A stretch of 64,000 nt of DNA from CAINVV01 sp036508555 (GCA_036508555.1 DATCHD010000048.1:1-64000); one strand, 5' to 3'. Shown: positions 7,688 through 17,916, counted from the first letter of the stretch. Notes: generated by a model from the sequence alone, not told the origin. Numbers and translations: made by a program.

Positions 7688-9673
7688 ATGAGAAAACGCA
7701 TTCGGGATTATTTAAACAGAAACTACCTTCCCCGGAAGATCGTGCTTGCAGCCGACCTTTTCATCGCTACCGCGGCTTTATTGCCTGCTTATCTGTTACG
7801 TTTTAATTTTAGTACGAACGGGATTATCCTTGCCGAGGTTCTGTTCCAACAAGTATTCTACATCCTGCCGATATACCTGATCGCCTTTTTATGGAGCGGC
7901 TCGTACAGGGGCATCATTCGGCACTCCGGTATTTATGATGCTTCGCGGTTTGCCATAGCCATCAGCATTGCCACCCTGGCCAATATAACGTTAGAGGCAA
8001 GCCTCAGGCAATTTGCGTTTTTTTACCAATTTATTATTCCCTATTCCGTCATTATAATCCATGCCGCCTTAATTTCCATTTTGTTGATGGGGTTCCGGAT
8101 GATGATCAGGAGCCTGTATTATAATTTTGGCTCTATCCGCGCGAATTATCGTTTGGTGTTTATTTTCGGTGCCGGTGAGATGGGAAAAATTACCCGTGGA
8201 GTTCTCGAAAATGATCACATTGCGCGTACAAAGGTTGCCGGATTTATTGACGACGATACCCACTTAATTGGCAAACGTCTGGCTGATAAAATCATCTATT
8301 CAGAGGATCAGGCATTTGCAAAGATTCAGAAGGACAAAAACATCAGAGAAATTGTTTTCGCGATATCCCCTGACCAGATAAAAAATTCGCGAAAGAAAGC
8401 GCTTGCAGACCGGTGCCTGAAGAATGGAATAAATATCAAGGAAGTCCCACCGGTAAAAAACTGGATCAATGGCCAATTGAATTCGAAACAAATCCGTAAA
8501 ATACAAATTGAAGATCTGCTGGGTCGCGATCCCATCCAACTGAACCAGGAACAGGTTTCATGTGGATTAAAAGGAGCGGTTGTACTGGTAACCGGCGCTG
8601 CAGGCTCCATTGGTTCTGAAATTGGCAGACAGTTGATGTGCTTCGATTGCAAACGCGTTATTTTACTTGACCAGGCCGAATCTGCTTTGTATGATCTTCA
8701 GAATGAATTACTGGTAAATTATCCAAAAGAAAATTTTGAAGTCGTAGTCGCCAGTGTGACCGACAATCGTCACCTCCGCCAGGTTTTTGAGAAATACCGG
8801 CCACAATTTGTCTTTAACGCGGCTGCCTATAAACACGTTCCGTTGATGGAAACGTTTCCCTATGAAGCCATCCGTGTGAATGTGGGCGGAACCAGGATAT
8901 TAGCCGACCTTTCGTGTGAATTTTGCGTGGAGAAATTTGTTATGATCTCAACGGATAAAGCGGTCAATCCGACCAATGTCATGGGCGCTTCGAAACGGAT
9001 TTGCGAGATCTATATTCATTCGCTTGCCCAGGCCAATCAAACCAAAACACAATTTATAACCACCCGTTTTGGGAATGTGCTCGGATCAAACGGTTCGGTC
9101 GTTCCCCTTTTCAGGAGGCAAATTGAGGCCGGTGGACCGGTAACCATCACACACCGGGATATCATCCGTTATTTCATGACCATATCCGAAGCCTGCCAAT
9201 TGGTGCTTGAGGCGGGTTTCATGGGCCTCGGAGGTGAGATTTACATGTTCGATATGGGCGAGCCCATCCAAATTTATGATCTTGCGGTTAAAATGATAAC
9301 GCTGGCCGGGCTAAAACCGGAAACTGATATTCCCATTCAGATTACCAGCTTACGCCCGGGCGAAAAATTATTCGAAGAACTGCTGGCCAATGAAGAAAAT
9401 ACCATTCCGACCCACCATCCTAAAATTAAAGCGGCTAAGGTCCGTGAGCATTTTTTTGGTGAGGTAAAACTCGCCGTTGACGCTTTGCTCAAAGCCACAC
9501 AGACTGAAACGGATGCCGAATTGGTTCGTCGCATGAAAGCCTTGGTCCCGGAATACATCTCACAAAATTCGGAATATTGTATGTTTGACGAACCAACTGT
9601 TGAGAAAAGAATAAGTGAAAACAAACATCAAAAAATGTTCTCGCTGAATTTTAATAAACCGGACCAACGATGA
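7688..9673 (+). CDS. PglF/WbpM/CapD-type nucleotide-sugar 4,6-dehydratase
   Basis: The ATG at 7688 gives 661 residues; an earlier GTG at 7595 would add 31 poorly conserved residues. Four N-terminal membrane helices are followed by a CoA-binding-like Rossmann domain (FGAGEMGK) and an extended SDR domain with TGAAGSIGSEIGRQ and the modified catalytic set STDKAVNPTNVMGASKR, in which Met replaces the usual Tyr. This is the long membrane-bound form that converts UDP-GlcNAc to a 4-keto-6-deoxy sugar, the first step to bacillosamine, QuiNAc or FucNAc. With the adjacent aminotransferase and sugar-phosphate transferase it forms a short amino-sugar route. Its stop overlaps the next start. Confidence 0.92.
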   Translation: MRKRIRDYLNRNYLPRKIVLAADLFIATAALLPAYLLRFNFSTNGIILAEVLFQQVFYILPIYLIAFLWSGSYRGIIRHSGIYDASRFAIAISIATLANITLEASLRQFAFFYQFIIPYSVIIIHAALISILLMGFRMMIRSLYYNFGSIRANYRLVFIFGAGEMGKITRGVLENDHIARTKVAGFIDDDTHLIGKRLADKIIYSEDQAFAKIQKDKNIREIVFAISPDQIKNSRKKALADRCLKNGINIKEVPPVKNWINGQLNSKQIRKIQIEDLLGRDPIQLNQEQVSCGLKGAVVLVTGAAGSIGSEIGRQLMCFDCKRVILLDQAESALYDLQNELLVNYPKENFEVVVASVTDNRHLRQVFEKYRPQFVFNAAAYKHVPLMETFPYEAIRVNVGGTRILADLSCEFCVEKFVMISTDKAVNPTNVMGASKRICEIYIHSLAQANQTKTQFITTRFGNVLGSNGSVVPLFRRQIEAGGPVTITHRDIIRYFMTISEACQLVLEAGFMGLGGEIYMFDMGEPIQIYDLAVKMITLAGLKPETDIPIQITSLRPGEKLFEELLANEENTIPTHHPKIKAAKVREHFFGEVKLAVDALLKATQTETDAELVRRMKALVPEYISQNSEYCMFDEPTVEKRISENKHQKMFSLNFNKPDQR

Positions 9674-10266
9674 AACAAAAGATAAAACTGTTCTTCCTGA
9701 TTGTAATCACCTTTATCATAAATAGTTGTGAACCCGAATATTTTGATATTTCCAGGTTTAAGTCTCCCGATAACCTTGCGCCCATAGTTTATCTGCCTGT
9801 TTCATCAGGCGATTACATCGTTAAAGATTATGTAAACATTCCTGAATCTGGCAATGCACTTGTCCTTACCGCTCAGATTAAACTGGATTCAATTCAATAC
9901 GACTTAACCGGACTGGCCTTTCAAACCGCTGCTGTTGACTCCGTATTCCTTATCGTAAAGACGATCAATGCCAACCCAATGCAGATTCAATATGCGATCT
10001 CTTTTAACGGGGTAGTTATCAATTCACCGGTATTGCCGGGAGGAACACTGGATCTTGCAGGACATGTCACCGCTCCTTCTGAAAAAACCACCACTTTTGT
10101 ATTGAGCAACCCGGAATTTAAAAAATTGGGGGAGGCATCCGGTTACACGCTTTTATTCACCCTGTCTCAACCCAAAGTCGGACCAGTTATTGCCAATGAT
10201 CTGAAGACTGGAAAAATTTCGATGATGATTGCCTGCAGAGCTTCCTTGAAGCTGTTAAAGCTCTGA
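9670..10266 (+). CDS. Putative lipoprotein of unknown function
   Basis: 198 residues beginning with a hydrophobic signal ending FIINSC, a lipobox-like sequence with the acylated Cys at about 20. The remainder is beta-rich with no recognised domain. Its ATG overlaps the dehydratase TGA (ATGA), and the next gene follows after two bases, so it is translationally linked on both sides. A surface or periplasmic lipoprotein partner of the following outer-membrane protein is plausible, but this is inferred only from context. Confidence 0.75.
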   Translation: MKQKIKLFFLIVITFIINSCEPEYFDISRFKSPDNLAPIVYLPVSSGDYIVKDYVNIPESGNALVLTAQIKLDSIQYDLTGLAFQTAAVDSVFLIVKTINANPMQIQYAISFNGVVINSPVLPGGTLDLAGHVTAPSEKTTTFVLSNPEFKKLGEASGYTLLFTLSQPKVGPVIANDLKTGKISMMIACRASLKLLKL

Positions 10267-10268
10267 AC

Positions 10269-11714
10269 ATGAAAAGAATATTGCTATCATATTCCCTGAT
10301 GGTGCTGTTGATTGCGTGCAGCATGGATCTGAATGCCCAATCCGGTACCTTTTATTTTATGAAAGGTGTTCCCCAGGCAAAGGATCTGAATCCTGCCATT
10401 CAGGGACTGGAGAGCGGTTTTTACTTCAGCATGCCTTTCATTTCGAAACTGGATATTTCAGCAAACACGAATAACTGGAGTTACAAGGACCTCATTCATT
10501 TTGGCATTGGGCCCGAGAAAGATTTATTGGTATGGGATTTTAAAAATTATATCTCATCGCTTGACAAGAGAAATTTCATACAGGAATCTACTTCATTGAC
10601 ATTATTGGAATTTGGATGGAGAAAGGGAAGTAAATTTTTCTCTCTTTCGCTGTCCGAGAAAGGGTCTGCCGAACTATTTTTCAGAAAAGACCTCGCCGAG
10701 TTTATCTACAATGGCAATGAACCCTATATGGGAACAACCTTTCGTACAGGAAATTTTGGAATGAGCGCCCAGCATTACCGGCAATTGGCCTTTACCTATT
10801 CGAAATCACTAAACAAGAAGCAAAAATTCGGGATAACCGGTAAGCTACTCTTTGGAATGGCCGCTGTCAGATCCAAAGGTATCAATATGGCTTCTGAAAC
10901 ATTGGCTTCCGGTGACGGGATCAATCTCGAAACCAATGGGACGTTGTTTTTATCGGTTCCGTTAGATTTTCAACAAATTGGCGATGGTTACAATTTCACC
11001 ACGACCAACAATTTTGACGCGAAAAAATACTTGCTTCAATTCGGAAATCCGGGATTTGCCGTCGATCTGGGTTTTACCTCCAAAATTTCAAAGAAATTTG
11101 AATTATCTCTGAGCATAATCGACCTGGGATTGCTTCTATGGACCAATGATTTGTCCACTTTTTCCGGCAAAGGAAGTTATTTTTACCACGGAATTAATTT
11201 GAATGACCCTTCTTTGACCGGAACTCCCACTAAGTTGTTGCAGCCACTTGTTCATACCTTGCGGGATGAGTTCATATCTGCTTTCCCGCCAAACAAAAAT
11301 TCAGAAAATTTCTTAACAGTTCTTCCTGTTAAACTTTATGCAGGAGGAGAATATCGGCTCAACAGATTTTTCCAAGTAAGTGGACTCGCCCGATTCGGAA
11401 TCTCCAATAGCCTGCTTCATACCTCTTTTACAGCATCCGTAAGCACCGTTCTACACAAGAATCTATCCCTTTACACTAGCTACTCAATGGATGAATCAAC
11501 CTGGGACAACTTCGGAATTGGTACAGCCTGGAAGGTTGGCTCTTTTCAGTTTTATGCTGTTACTGACAACATTTTCTCCCCGTTTCATCCGGAAAGTGCG
11601 AGAAATATTAACCTAAGTGCAGGAATCAACCTAATATTTCTCAAGAAGAACAGAATTGAAAAAAGACGTACTTTGTATGTGCCTGATATAAAAACAAAGT
11701 ATCGCCGCCACTAA
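10269..11714 (+). CDS. Outer-membrane beta-barrel protein, DUF5723-like
   Basis: 481 residues with an N-terminal signal sequence ending near the Ala-Gln of LNAQSG. The mature part has alternating amphipathic strands and the sequence AKDLNPAIQG close to its start, resembling DUF5723 and PorV/PorQ-like proteins of Bacteroidota. Function is unknown; the family is expected in the outer membrane. It follows the lipoprotein gene by two bases. The 137 bases after its stop separate it from the efflux operon. Confidence 0.65.
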   Translation: MKRILLSYSLMVLLIACSMDLNAQSGTFYFMKGVPQAKDLNPAIQGLESGFYFSMPFISKLDISANTNNWSYKDLIHFGIGPEKDLLVWDFKNYISSLDKRNFIQESTSLTLLEFGWRKGSKFFSLSLSEKGSAELFFRKDLAEFIYNGNEPYMGTTFRTGNFGMSAQHYRQLAFTYSKSLNKKQKFGITGKLLFGMAAVRSKGINMASETLASGDGINLETNGTLFLSVPLDFQQIGDGYNFTTTNNFDAKKYLLQFGNPGFAVDLGFTSKISKKFELSLSIIDLGLLLWTNDLSTFSGKGSYFYHGINLNDPSLTGTPTKLLQPLVHTLRDEFISAFPPNKNSENFLTVLPVKLYAGGEYRLNRFFQVSGLARFGISNSLLHTSFTASVSTVLHKNLSLYTSYSMDESTWDNFGIGTAWKVGSFQFYAVTDNIFSPFHPESARNINLSAGINLIFLKKNRIEKRRTLYVPDIKTKYRRH

Positions 11715-11851
11715 TTTGTTCGACATTGTGGGAATAAAATATCAGCTATTTTTCTAACAACAGATTTTTAATTAATATTGTGATATCCTGTCGCGTGATT
11801 GAGACAGGCTGAATTTTGCCAATCTGTTTACTTAAATTGATTCTTGGAGAA

Positions 11852-13099
11852 ATGGGGAAATCGATACTTACTTTTCTTTTCTTGTCTCTTGTTATCCAAT
11901 TCGGACATGCCCAGGAAAAAAATCTCGATTATTTTGTTAACCTGGCCCTTCAGAATTCTCCTCAGCTTAAGGATTATCAGAATCGTTTGCAATCCATCCG
12001 GATAGACAGTATGCGGCTGCGTGCCGGATTAGGGACGCAGGTGAACGCGGTCAGCAACAACAGCTATGCCCCGATCATCAACGGGACTGGCCAGGATGAA
12101 GCCATTACCAATATCGCCAATATCAATGCCTCCGTCGCTGTTTCAAGAGGCATCATCAGCAAGAAAAACCTGCAGAATCAACTTGAGGCAGTAGAACTGC
12201 AAAAACTTACCGTTCTCAATCCGGCAAAAATCACTGAACAGGAGTTAAAAAAGAACGTAACGGATCAATATATAGGTGCCTACGGACTATGGCAACAAGT
12301 TAAATTCGTCGGTGAGGAGCTGGATCTGTTGCGAAAAGAGGAGGTCATTTTTAGGAATCTCACTTCAGCCGGGATTTATAAGCAAACCGATTGGCTTAAT
12401 TTTATGGTGCTGATGCAGCAGCAGGATCTGCAGTTAGCTCAAATCAAAAATCAGTTCAGAAATGCCTACCGAAGCCTGAACTATTTTTGCGGTGTAGTGG
12501 ATACCTCCACTCATGCCCTTGCTGCCCCTTCCTTACGGGTCGAAAAACTTCCTGAACTGCAAAACTCCATTTTTTACCAGCAATTTGTGACGGATAGTCT
12601 GAACCTGGTCATTGGTGCTAAACAGATCGATTTTTCCTATCAGCCAAAACTGAATGTTTTCGGTGAAGCCGGCTTCAATTCGTCCTTCGCATATCAGCCC
12701 TGGCGCAATTTCGGCCCCAACATCGGACTCAATTTTTCAGTTCCCATCTACGACGGCCATCAGCGGAAAATGCAGCATGACCAGATCGTACTTTCAGAAC
12801 AGACCAGACAATACTACCGTGATTTTTTTACCCGGCAATACGGACAGCAAATCAGTCAGCTGGCATTGCAATTAGCTGACAATCAAAATTTAACGGGTAA
12901 AATCAACAAGCAGGTTACCTATACTCAAGCCCTGGTGGATGCCAATTTGAAGTTGCTTGAAACGGGTCAGGTCAGCGTGACCGATTACGTCCTTGCACTT
13001 TCCAACCTGCTGACCACGAAAAATTTGCTCATACAGAACGAAATCGAAAAATATCAATTAATCAACCAGCTCAACTACTGGTGCAGAGAAAAAAAGTAA
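11852..13099 (+). CDS. TolC-family outer-membrane efflux protein
   Basis: From the ATG at 11852 there are 415 residues with a signal peptide ending at GHAQ; an upstream TTG at 11816 would precede the signal and is unlikely. The remainder is helical with Gln/Asn-rich heptads and two OEP-like repeats, ending in a long helix with LLETGQVSVTDYV. It forms the outer-membrane channel of an RND tripartite pump. It is followed at a four-base gap by the adaptor and then the RND transporter. Confidence 0.88.
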   Translation: MGKSILTFLFLSLVIQFGHAQEKNLDYFVNLALQNSPQLKDYQNRLQSIRIDSMRLRAGLGTQVNAVSNNSYAPIINGTGQDEAITNIANINASVAVSRGIISKKNLQNQLEAVELQKLTVLNPAKITEQELKKNVTDQYIGAYGLWQQVKFVGEELDLLRKEEVIFRNLTSAGIYKQTDWLNFMVLMQQQDLQLAQIKNQFRNAYRSLNYFCGVVDTSTHALAAPSLRVEKLPELQNSIFYQQFVTDSLNLVIGAKQIDFSYQPKLNVFGEAGFNSSFAYQPWRNFGPNIGLNFSVPIYDGHQRKMQHDQIVLSEQTRQYYRDFFTRQYGQQISQLALQLADNQNLTGKINKQVTYTQALVDANLKLLETGQVSVTDYVLALSNLLTTKNLLIQNEIEKYQLINQLNYWCREKK

Positions 13100-13103
13100 A
13101 GAC

Positions 13104-14021
13104 ATGAGAATTTTAATACTGCCATCCGTTTTACTTGGTTATCTGCTTGTTTCCTGTCATTTCGGAAAGGCTCCCGCCACGGAGAGTCAGCCCGAAGGGA
13201 GGACGCCTGTGACAGTCACAACAGTTAGGATCGGTGCCCTGAACGAATATGTCGAGTTGAACGCCACTTCCCAGTTTCAGCTCAAGACTTCCGTGAAATC
13301 CTCCGCAAACGGCTACCTTCAGGAGGTCGGTATCCGGTTGGGACAGCAGATCTCGAAAGGTGATAAGCTTTTCATCATCAGGTCAAAAGAGGCTCAGAAT
13401 CTGGGTAATATTATAAGCCGGGTTGACAGCACGCTCCGTTTTGCAGGGAGGATCCAGGTGAACGCTCCCGGTAACGGGTACATTCTCCAGTTGGCCTACC
13501 GGGAAGGTGATTATGTGCAGGATGGTGAAACAATTGCTACCATCGGCGACCTGAAGAGCCTGGTCTTCCTGCTGGAGTTGCCGTATGAGTTGAAACCGTT
13601 TCTTAGAGAAAATAAGACGGTCGTCCTGGTATTGCCTGATGGTGAGCACCTTCAGGGTACTGTTACATCAGGAATGCCTGTCATTGACGCTGTTTCACAG
13701 ACACAGAGTTATGTTATTAAAGTCAATAACTCATTGCCGATTCCGGAAAATCTGATCGCAAAAGTTCAGTTTATTAAGAAGGCAAGTTTGAATGCCATGA
13801 TACTTCCCAAGGAGGCAATTCTGACCAATGAGGTACAGAGCCAGTTCTGGATCATGCAGATGAAAGACAGCATGACCGCGGTAAAAGTCTTGGTAACAAA
13901 AGGCATTGAAGCCGGAGACAGCGTCGAGATTGTATCACCGCATCTGAATCCTGACAGTAAAATCCTGGTTACAGGAAATTACGGTCTATCGGATACGGCT
14001 AAGGTAGTCATCGAAAAATGA
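13104..14021 (+). CDS. RND efflux periplasmic adaptor (MFP) lipoprotein
   Basis: 305 residues with a lipobox (LLVSC, Cys about 18), so probably anchored to the inner membrane. Two lipoyl half-motifs are visible (SSANGYLQEVGIRLG and APGNGYILQLAYREGDYVQ), followed by beta-barrel and membrane-proximal segments. Only about 20 residues separate the lipoyl halves, where most adaptors have a long alpha-helical hairpin that contacts TolC. This hairpin-poor form is unusual and could affect how the pump docks. Located between the TolC and RND genes in a tight operon. Confidence 0.85.
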   Translation: MRILILPSVLLGYLLVSCHFGKAPATESQPEGRTPVTVTTVRIGALNEYVELNATSQFQLKTSVKSSANGYLQEVGIRLGQQISKGDKLFIIRSKEAQNLGNIISRVDSTLRFAGRIQVNAPGNGYILQLAYREGDYVQDGETIATIGDLKSLVFLLELPYELKPFLRENKTVVLVLPDGEHLQGTVTSGMPVIDAVSQTQSYVIKVNNSLPIPENLIAKVQFIKKASLNAMILPKEAILTNEVQSQFWIMQMKDSMTAVKVLVTKGIEAGDSVEIVSPHLNPDSKILVTGNYGLSDTAKVVIEK

Positions 14022-14028
14022 CCTTTAC

Positions 14029-17000
14029 ATGAAAAGTTTTTTTACTTCGCATAAAAATGCCCTGTCTGTTGTTATTGCGGTAATTCTGCTGGGCGGAGGG
14101 TTTACCTACAGTATCCTTCAGACTTCCCTTTTTCCGGAGATTACTTTTCCCAAAATCAAAGTGATTGCGGATGCCGGTCAGTTGCCGGTCGACCAGATGA
14201 TGATGACCGTTACGCGTCCGCTGGAACTCGCCATCAAGAAGGTTCCAGATCTGAAGGTCATCCGAAGCAGTACCAGTCGTGGCTCGTGCGAAATCTCTGC
14301 TTTTATGGACTGGAAAGCGGACATCAACCTGAGTCAGCAGCGGATCGAATCCAAAATCAGTGAGATACGGGGTACCTTACCGCCTGACATGGATCTGGTT
14401 GTCGAAAGGATGAACCCGTCCATTCTGCCAGTCATCGGATATACGCTCGAAGGAAAAGGACGCTCGCCAATCGAGTTGAAATACCTGGCCAATTATACCA
14501 TTAAACCTTTTCTCTCTCAGGTTGAGGGTGTTTCAGAGATAAGGATCATCGGGGGCAAAGAGAAAGAGTACTGGGTGGAGCTGAATATCTCGAAGATCAG
14601 CTCCCTCGGATTGACTCCCGAAATCATCAAAAACACGCTAAATGAAACCGGTTTCGTGCGTTCGAACGGATACCTGAACGACTACCGGATGATGTACCTG
14701 ACCATCACGGATGCCTTGGGCAGGAACAAGACCGAGCTGGAGAATCTGGTAGTCAGTAATACCGGCAAGCGGGTCATTCTATTGAAAGACATTGCCGCGG
14801 TTGAGATCCATGAAGCAAAGGAATACATCAAAATCAACGCCAACGGGAAGGAGAGTCTGCTGATCGCGGTGATCAAACAACCCAATGCCAACCTGATTGA
14901 TATGACAGAGTTGATGCGCCGGAAACTGGAAGATCTTAAACAAACACTCCCTCCCGATATCGTCATAAAACCCTATTATATTCAGGCTGATTTCGTTAAC
15001 GACTCCATCCGCAGCGTGACGGATAGTCTGTGGATCGGATTAATCCTGGCCATGATAGTGGCCGTCCTCTTCCTGCGATCCGCGAAAGCCAGCGCAACCA
15101 TTCTTTTCACCATCCCGGTTACGGTCTGTTTGACCCTGATAGTACTTTACGCAATGGGTCAGACCCTGAATATCATGACGTTGGGTGCCATTGCCGCTTC
15201 CATTGGATTGATCATCGACGACGCCATCGTGGTGGTGGAGCAGATTCAGCGAACGCACGAGGAGCATCCTTATGAAAGGTCTACCACCCTGGTGCAGAAG
15301 GCGATCCGCTTCTTATTTCCGGCCATGGTTGGATCCTCTCTGAGTACGATTGTGATTTTCCTGCCGTTTATGCTGATGACAGGTGTGGCTGGCGCCTATT
15401 TCAAGGTGATGACCAATGCGATGATCGTCACGCTGGTATGCTCATTCATAGTAACCTGGATATTGCTTCCGGTCATATATCTGCTGCTTTCCCCACGATC
15501 CGCGAAACCCCCTACTGCAAAGGAAAAGGAAGTTTCCCACGAGGTGAAGTCGCAGAAATGGGTCTCCTGGTTCATCCATAGGCCTGCTGTCAGTTTGGCT
15601 TTCATGGTAATATTAATACTTTCTATTTTTTATGTATTTCCCAGGCTGGAGACCGGTTTCCTGCCTGAAATGGACGAGGGAAGCATCGTGCTGGATTACA
15701 AATCGCCTCCCGGGACTTCTTTGGAGGAGACAGACAGGATATTGAAGGAGGTGGAGAAGATTTTGGTGACAATACCTGACATTGAAACCTATTCGCGCCG
15801 TACGGGTACGCAGATGGGATTTTTTATCACGGAGCCCAATGACGGGGATTATCTGATCCAGCTGAAGAAGAAAAGGGATAGGACGACTGTTGAGGTCATC
15901 GACGATATCCGGACCAGGGTGGAGACCGCACAACCCGCGCTGCGTATCGATTTTGGACAGGTGATCGGAGATATGCTGGGCGACCTGATGGAGTCGGTCC
16001 AGCCGATAGAGGTGAAAATTTTTGGTAATGACCGAAAAAAACTGGAGGAGATGTCCAGAATGGTTGCTTCAATTGTCGCCAAAACCGAGGGGGTGGATGA
16101 TGTTTCGGACGGGATCATCGCGGCCGGACCGTATGTGAATATTTTGCCCGATAATAAAAAGTTATCGCAATTTGGGATTACTTCGGCTAATCTCCAATAT
16201 CAGCTGCAGACGGCCCTGGAGGGGAATATTGTAGGTACGATACAGGACCGGGAGCAATTCACCAATATCAGACTGCTATATCCGGGAAACAAGACGCTGA
16301 ATGTCAACGATATCAAGAACCTGCAGATTTCAATGCCTAACGGGAAGCTCAAGCCGATAGAGCAGCTGGCGACGGTTCGTCTTCTTGCGGGAGATGCCGA
16401 GATTAACCGCGAGAACCTTCAGAATATGGGGGTCGTCACTGCGCGGCTGACCGAAAGAGACCTGGGAAGCGCCATCAAGGAAATTCAACAAAATGTTAGC
16501 GCCCAAATATCACTGCCTCAGGGTTATAGCATTGTTTATGGCGGCGCCTTCGCGGAGCAGCAGAAATCCTTCGATGAATTGCTGATTATTTTGATGGCAG
16601 CCAGTTTGCTGGTCTTTTGTGTTATTCTAGCGCTTTTCAAGGAGTTCAGGATCGCATTTACCATTTTGTTGATAGCTGTTTTGGGAATTTCCGGCAGTTA
16701 CCTGGCGCTTTTTCTTACCGGCACTCCTTTGAATGTAGGAAGTTACACGGGATTGATTATGATTGTAGGGATCATTGGGGAGAATGCTATTTTTACTTTC
16801 CTGCAATATAAAGAGGCCCGGCTTAAGATGAATGTGGATGATTCGATTGTTTATGCCATTTCAACCCGGTTGAGGCCGAAACTAATGACGGCCCTTGGTG
16901 CTATCATCGCGCTGATGCCCATTGCGTTGGGCATTGGAGCAGGAGCACAAATGCACCAGCCGCTGGCCATTGCCATTATTGGCGGGTTTTTAGTGGCCAT

Positions 17001-17097
17001 GCCGATGCTTTTGGTCGTACTGCCTTCTATGATCCGAATCATTTATTCCCGAAGTCCTGAAATTTTGCCCCATAGCGAGGTGGAACCGGAAGCTTGA
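14029..17097 (+). CDS. RND-family efflux transporter (AcrB/MdtB-like)
   Basis: 1022 residues, the usual length for a full RND pump. An N-terminal membrane helix is followed by a periplasmic porter domain, six membrane segments, a second porter domain, and the C-terminal helix bundle. GLIIDDAIVVVEQ in transmembrane segment 4 carries the paired acidic residues of the proton relay. Substrate cannot be told; the sequence does not contain the methionine-rich features of metal exporters that I could recognise. Translation starts eight bases after the adaptor stop. An A/T-flanked palindrome AAAAACCGGTTTTT right after the stop may be a weak terminator. Confidence 0.93.
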   Translation: MKSFFTSHKNALSVVIAVILLGGGFTYSILQTSLFPEITFPKIKVIADAGQLPVDQMMMTVTRPLELAIKKVPDLKVIRSSTSRGSCEISAFMDWKADINLSQQRIESKISEIRGTLPPDMDLVVERMNPSILPVIGYTLEGKGRSPIELKYLANYTIKPFLSQVEGVSEIRIIGGKEKEYWVELNISKISSLGLTPEIIKNTLNETGFVRSNGYLNDYRMMYLTITDALGRNKTELENLVVSNTGKRVILLKDIAAVEIHEAKEYIKINANGKESLLIAVIKQPNANLIDMTELMRRKLEDLKQTLPPDIVIKPYYIQADFVNDSIRSVTDSLWIGLILAMIVAVLFLRSAKASATILFTIPVTVCLTLIVLYAMGQTLNIMTLGAIAASIGLIIDDAIVVVEQIQRTHEEHPYERSTTLVQKAIRFLFPAMVGSSLSTIVIFLPFMLMTGVAGAYFKVMTNAMIVTLVCSFIVTWILLPVIYLLLSPRSAKPPTAKEKEVSHEVKSQKWVSWFIHRPAVSLAFMVILILSIFYVFPRLETGFLPEMDEGSIVLDYKSPPGTSLEETDRILKEVEKILVTIPDIETYSRRTGTQMGFFITEPNDGDYLIQLKKKRDRTTVEVIDDIRTRVETAQPALRIDFGQVIGDMLGDLMESVQPIEVKIFGNDRKKLEEMSRMVASIVAKTEGVDDVSDGIIAAGPYVNILPDNKKLSQFGITSANLQYQLQTALEGNIVGTIQDREQFTNIRLLYPGNKTLNVNDIKNLQISMPNGKLKPIEQLATVRLLAGDAEINRENLQNMGVVTARLTERDLGSAIKEIQQNVSAQISLPQGYSIVYGGAFAEQQKSFDELLIILMAASLLVFCVILALFKEFRIAFTILLIAVLGISGSYLALFLTGTPLNVGSYTGLIMIVGIIGENAIFTFLQYKEARLKMNVDDSIVYAISTRLRPKLMTALGAIIALMPIALGIGAGAQMHQPLAIAIIGGFLVAMPMLLVVLPSMIRIIYSRSPEILPHSEVEPEA

Positions 17098-17103
17098 AAT
17101 CGA

Positions 17104-17271
17104 AAAACCGGTTTTTTCCCTTGTCCTTTTTGTGATAAAGTTCGACGAAGGTTATTTTCTGTTCTTTTTCAATACGTTCTTTACTTCGCTTAGATCATCT
17201 TTCAAGGTGCGGTATCTCTTGAGTAGCTGCTTCAAGTCCTTGTCAAATTCGGATAGCGTGTCAAACTCCAT
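17104..17271 (-). pseudogene. Remnant of RelE/HigB-like toxin with central deletion
   Basis: Reading leftwards from the ATG at 17271, 39 residues (MEFDTLSEFDKDLKQLLKRY onwards) end at a stop at 17152. They match my recollection of the N-terminus of a common Bacteroidota RelE-type addiction toxin. In a second frame just beyond, QKITFVELYHKKDKGKNR resembles the C-terminal strand of the same family. The catalytic middle, about 50 residues, is missing and the junction is out of frame, so the toxin should be inactive. No matching antitoxin adjoins it. Confidence 0.55.
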
Positions 17272-17397
17272 GAATTAAATGTTGAAAAAATGCAGATAAG
17301 TTTTTTCAAAATAAAAAAGGATGCTTCTCGAGCGGAAAACTTTAAGACCTCCTCTCGGCTTGTGTGAATATTTTGGTTAAACTTGTAAAAAAAGACC

Positions 17398-17613
17398 ATG
17401 CAGCTTACAGTAGATATAAAGTACGAACAATTAATTGATATTATCAGAAATTTACCGGCAAATCAACTTGCAAAGATAAAGTCTGATTTGGAAAATGCTG
17501 TTGCAGTAAATAAAGCTGGAACCGGCAAAACAGATTTTCAGAAATTTCTTTTAAAAGGTCCTGTGATGTCTGATGTTCAGTATTCTGCCTTTAAAGAGAA
17601 TAGAAAAGCATAA
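17398..17613 (+). CDS. Orphan VapB-like antitoxin of a PIN-type system
   Basis: 71 residues with an N-terminal helix-rich dimerisation pattern (LIDIIRNLPANQLAKIKSDL) and the segment GPVMSDVQYSAFKENRK, resembling antitoxins that precede PIN-domain toxin genes in Bacteroidota. The expected PIN toxin is absent. Its natural C-terminus may also be lost: after ENRKA the frame stops, and in another frame the DNA reads KHKNWWTKNRNRFIK then a stop at 17653, similar to the end of another small antitoxin family. Probably a decaying or orphan gene. Confidence 0.55.
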   Translation: MQLTVDIKYEQLIDIIRNLPANQLAKIKSDLENAVAVNKAGTGKTDFQKFLLKGPVMSDVQYSAFKENRKA

Positions 17614-17679
17614 GAATTGGTGGACTAAAAACCGTAACAGGTTCATAAAGTGAGTATTTTTGTTGAAAATGAATATATC

Positions 17680-17916
17680 ATGACAAACGTTGAATTGAAG
17701 AATTTCTTAATACATAGGATCGCAGCGATTGAGGATAAATCATTCCTCACGGCAATTAAGACAATAATTAAAACTAAAACAGAAACGACCATTTATCAGA
17801 CAACTGCGGAACAACGTGTTAAAATTTCGGAAGGAAGAGACCAAATAGCTAAAGGGAATAGCATTAGTAATGAGCAGGTTGAGGCGGATATTGACATATG
17901 GTTGCGCGAAAAATAA
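17680..17916 (+). CDS. Antitoxin component of a ParDE/RelBE-like pair
   Basis: 78 residues from the ATG at 17680; a GTG at 17650 would add ten residues but lies within remnant sequence. Contains EQRVKISEGRDQIAKGNSIS, a pattern common in short antitoxins encoded ahead of ParE-type toxins, and ends in a charged helix. It overlaps the toxin start by 19 bases, the usual arrangement for a type II toxin-antitoxin operon. It probably neutralises the toxin and represses its own promoter. Confidence 0.75.
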   Translation: MTNVELKNFLIHRIAAIEDKSFLTAIKTIIKTKTETTIYQTTAEQRVKISEGRDQIAKGNSISNEQVEADIDIWLREK

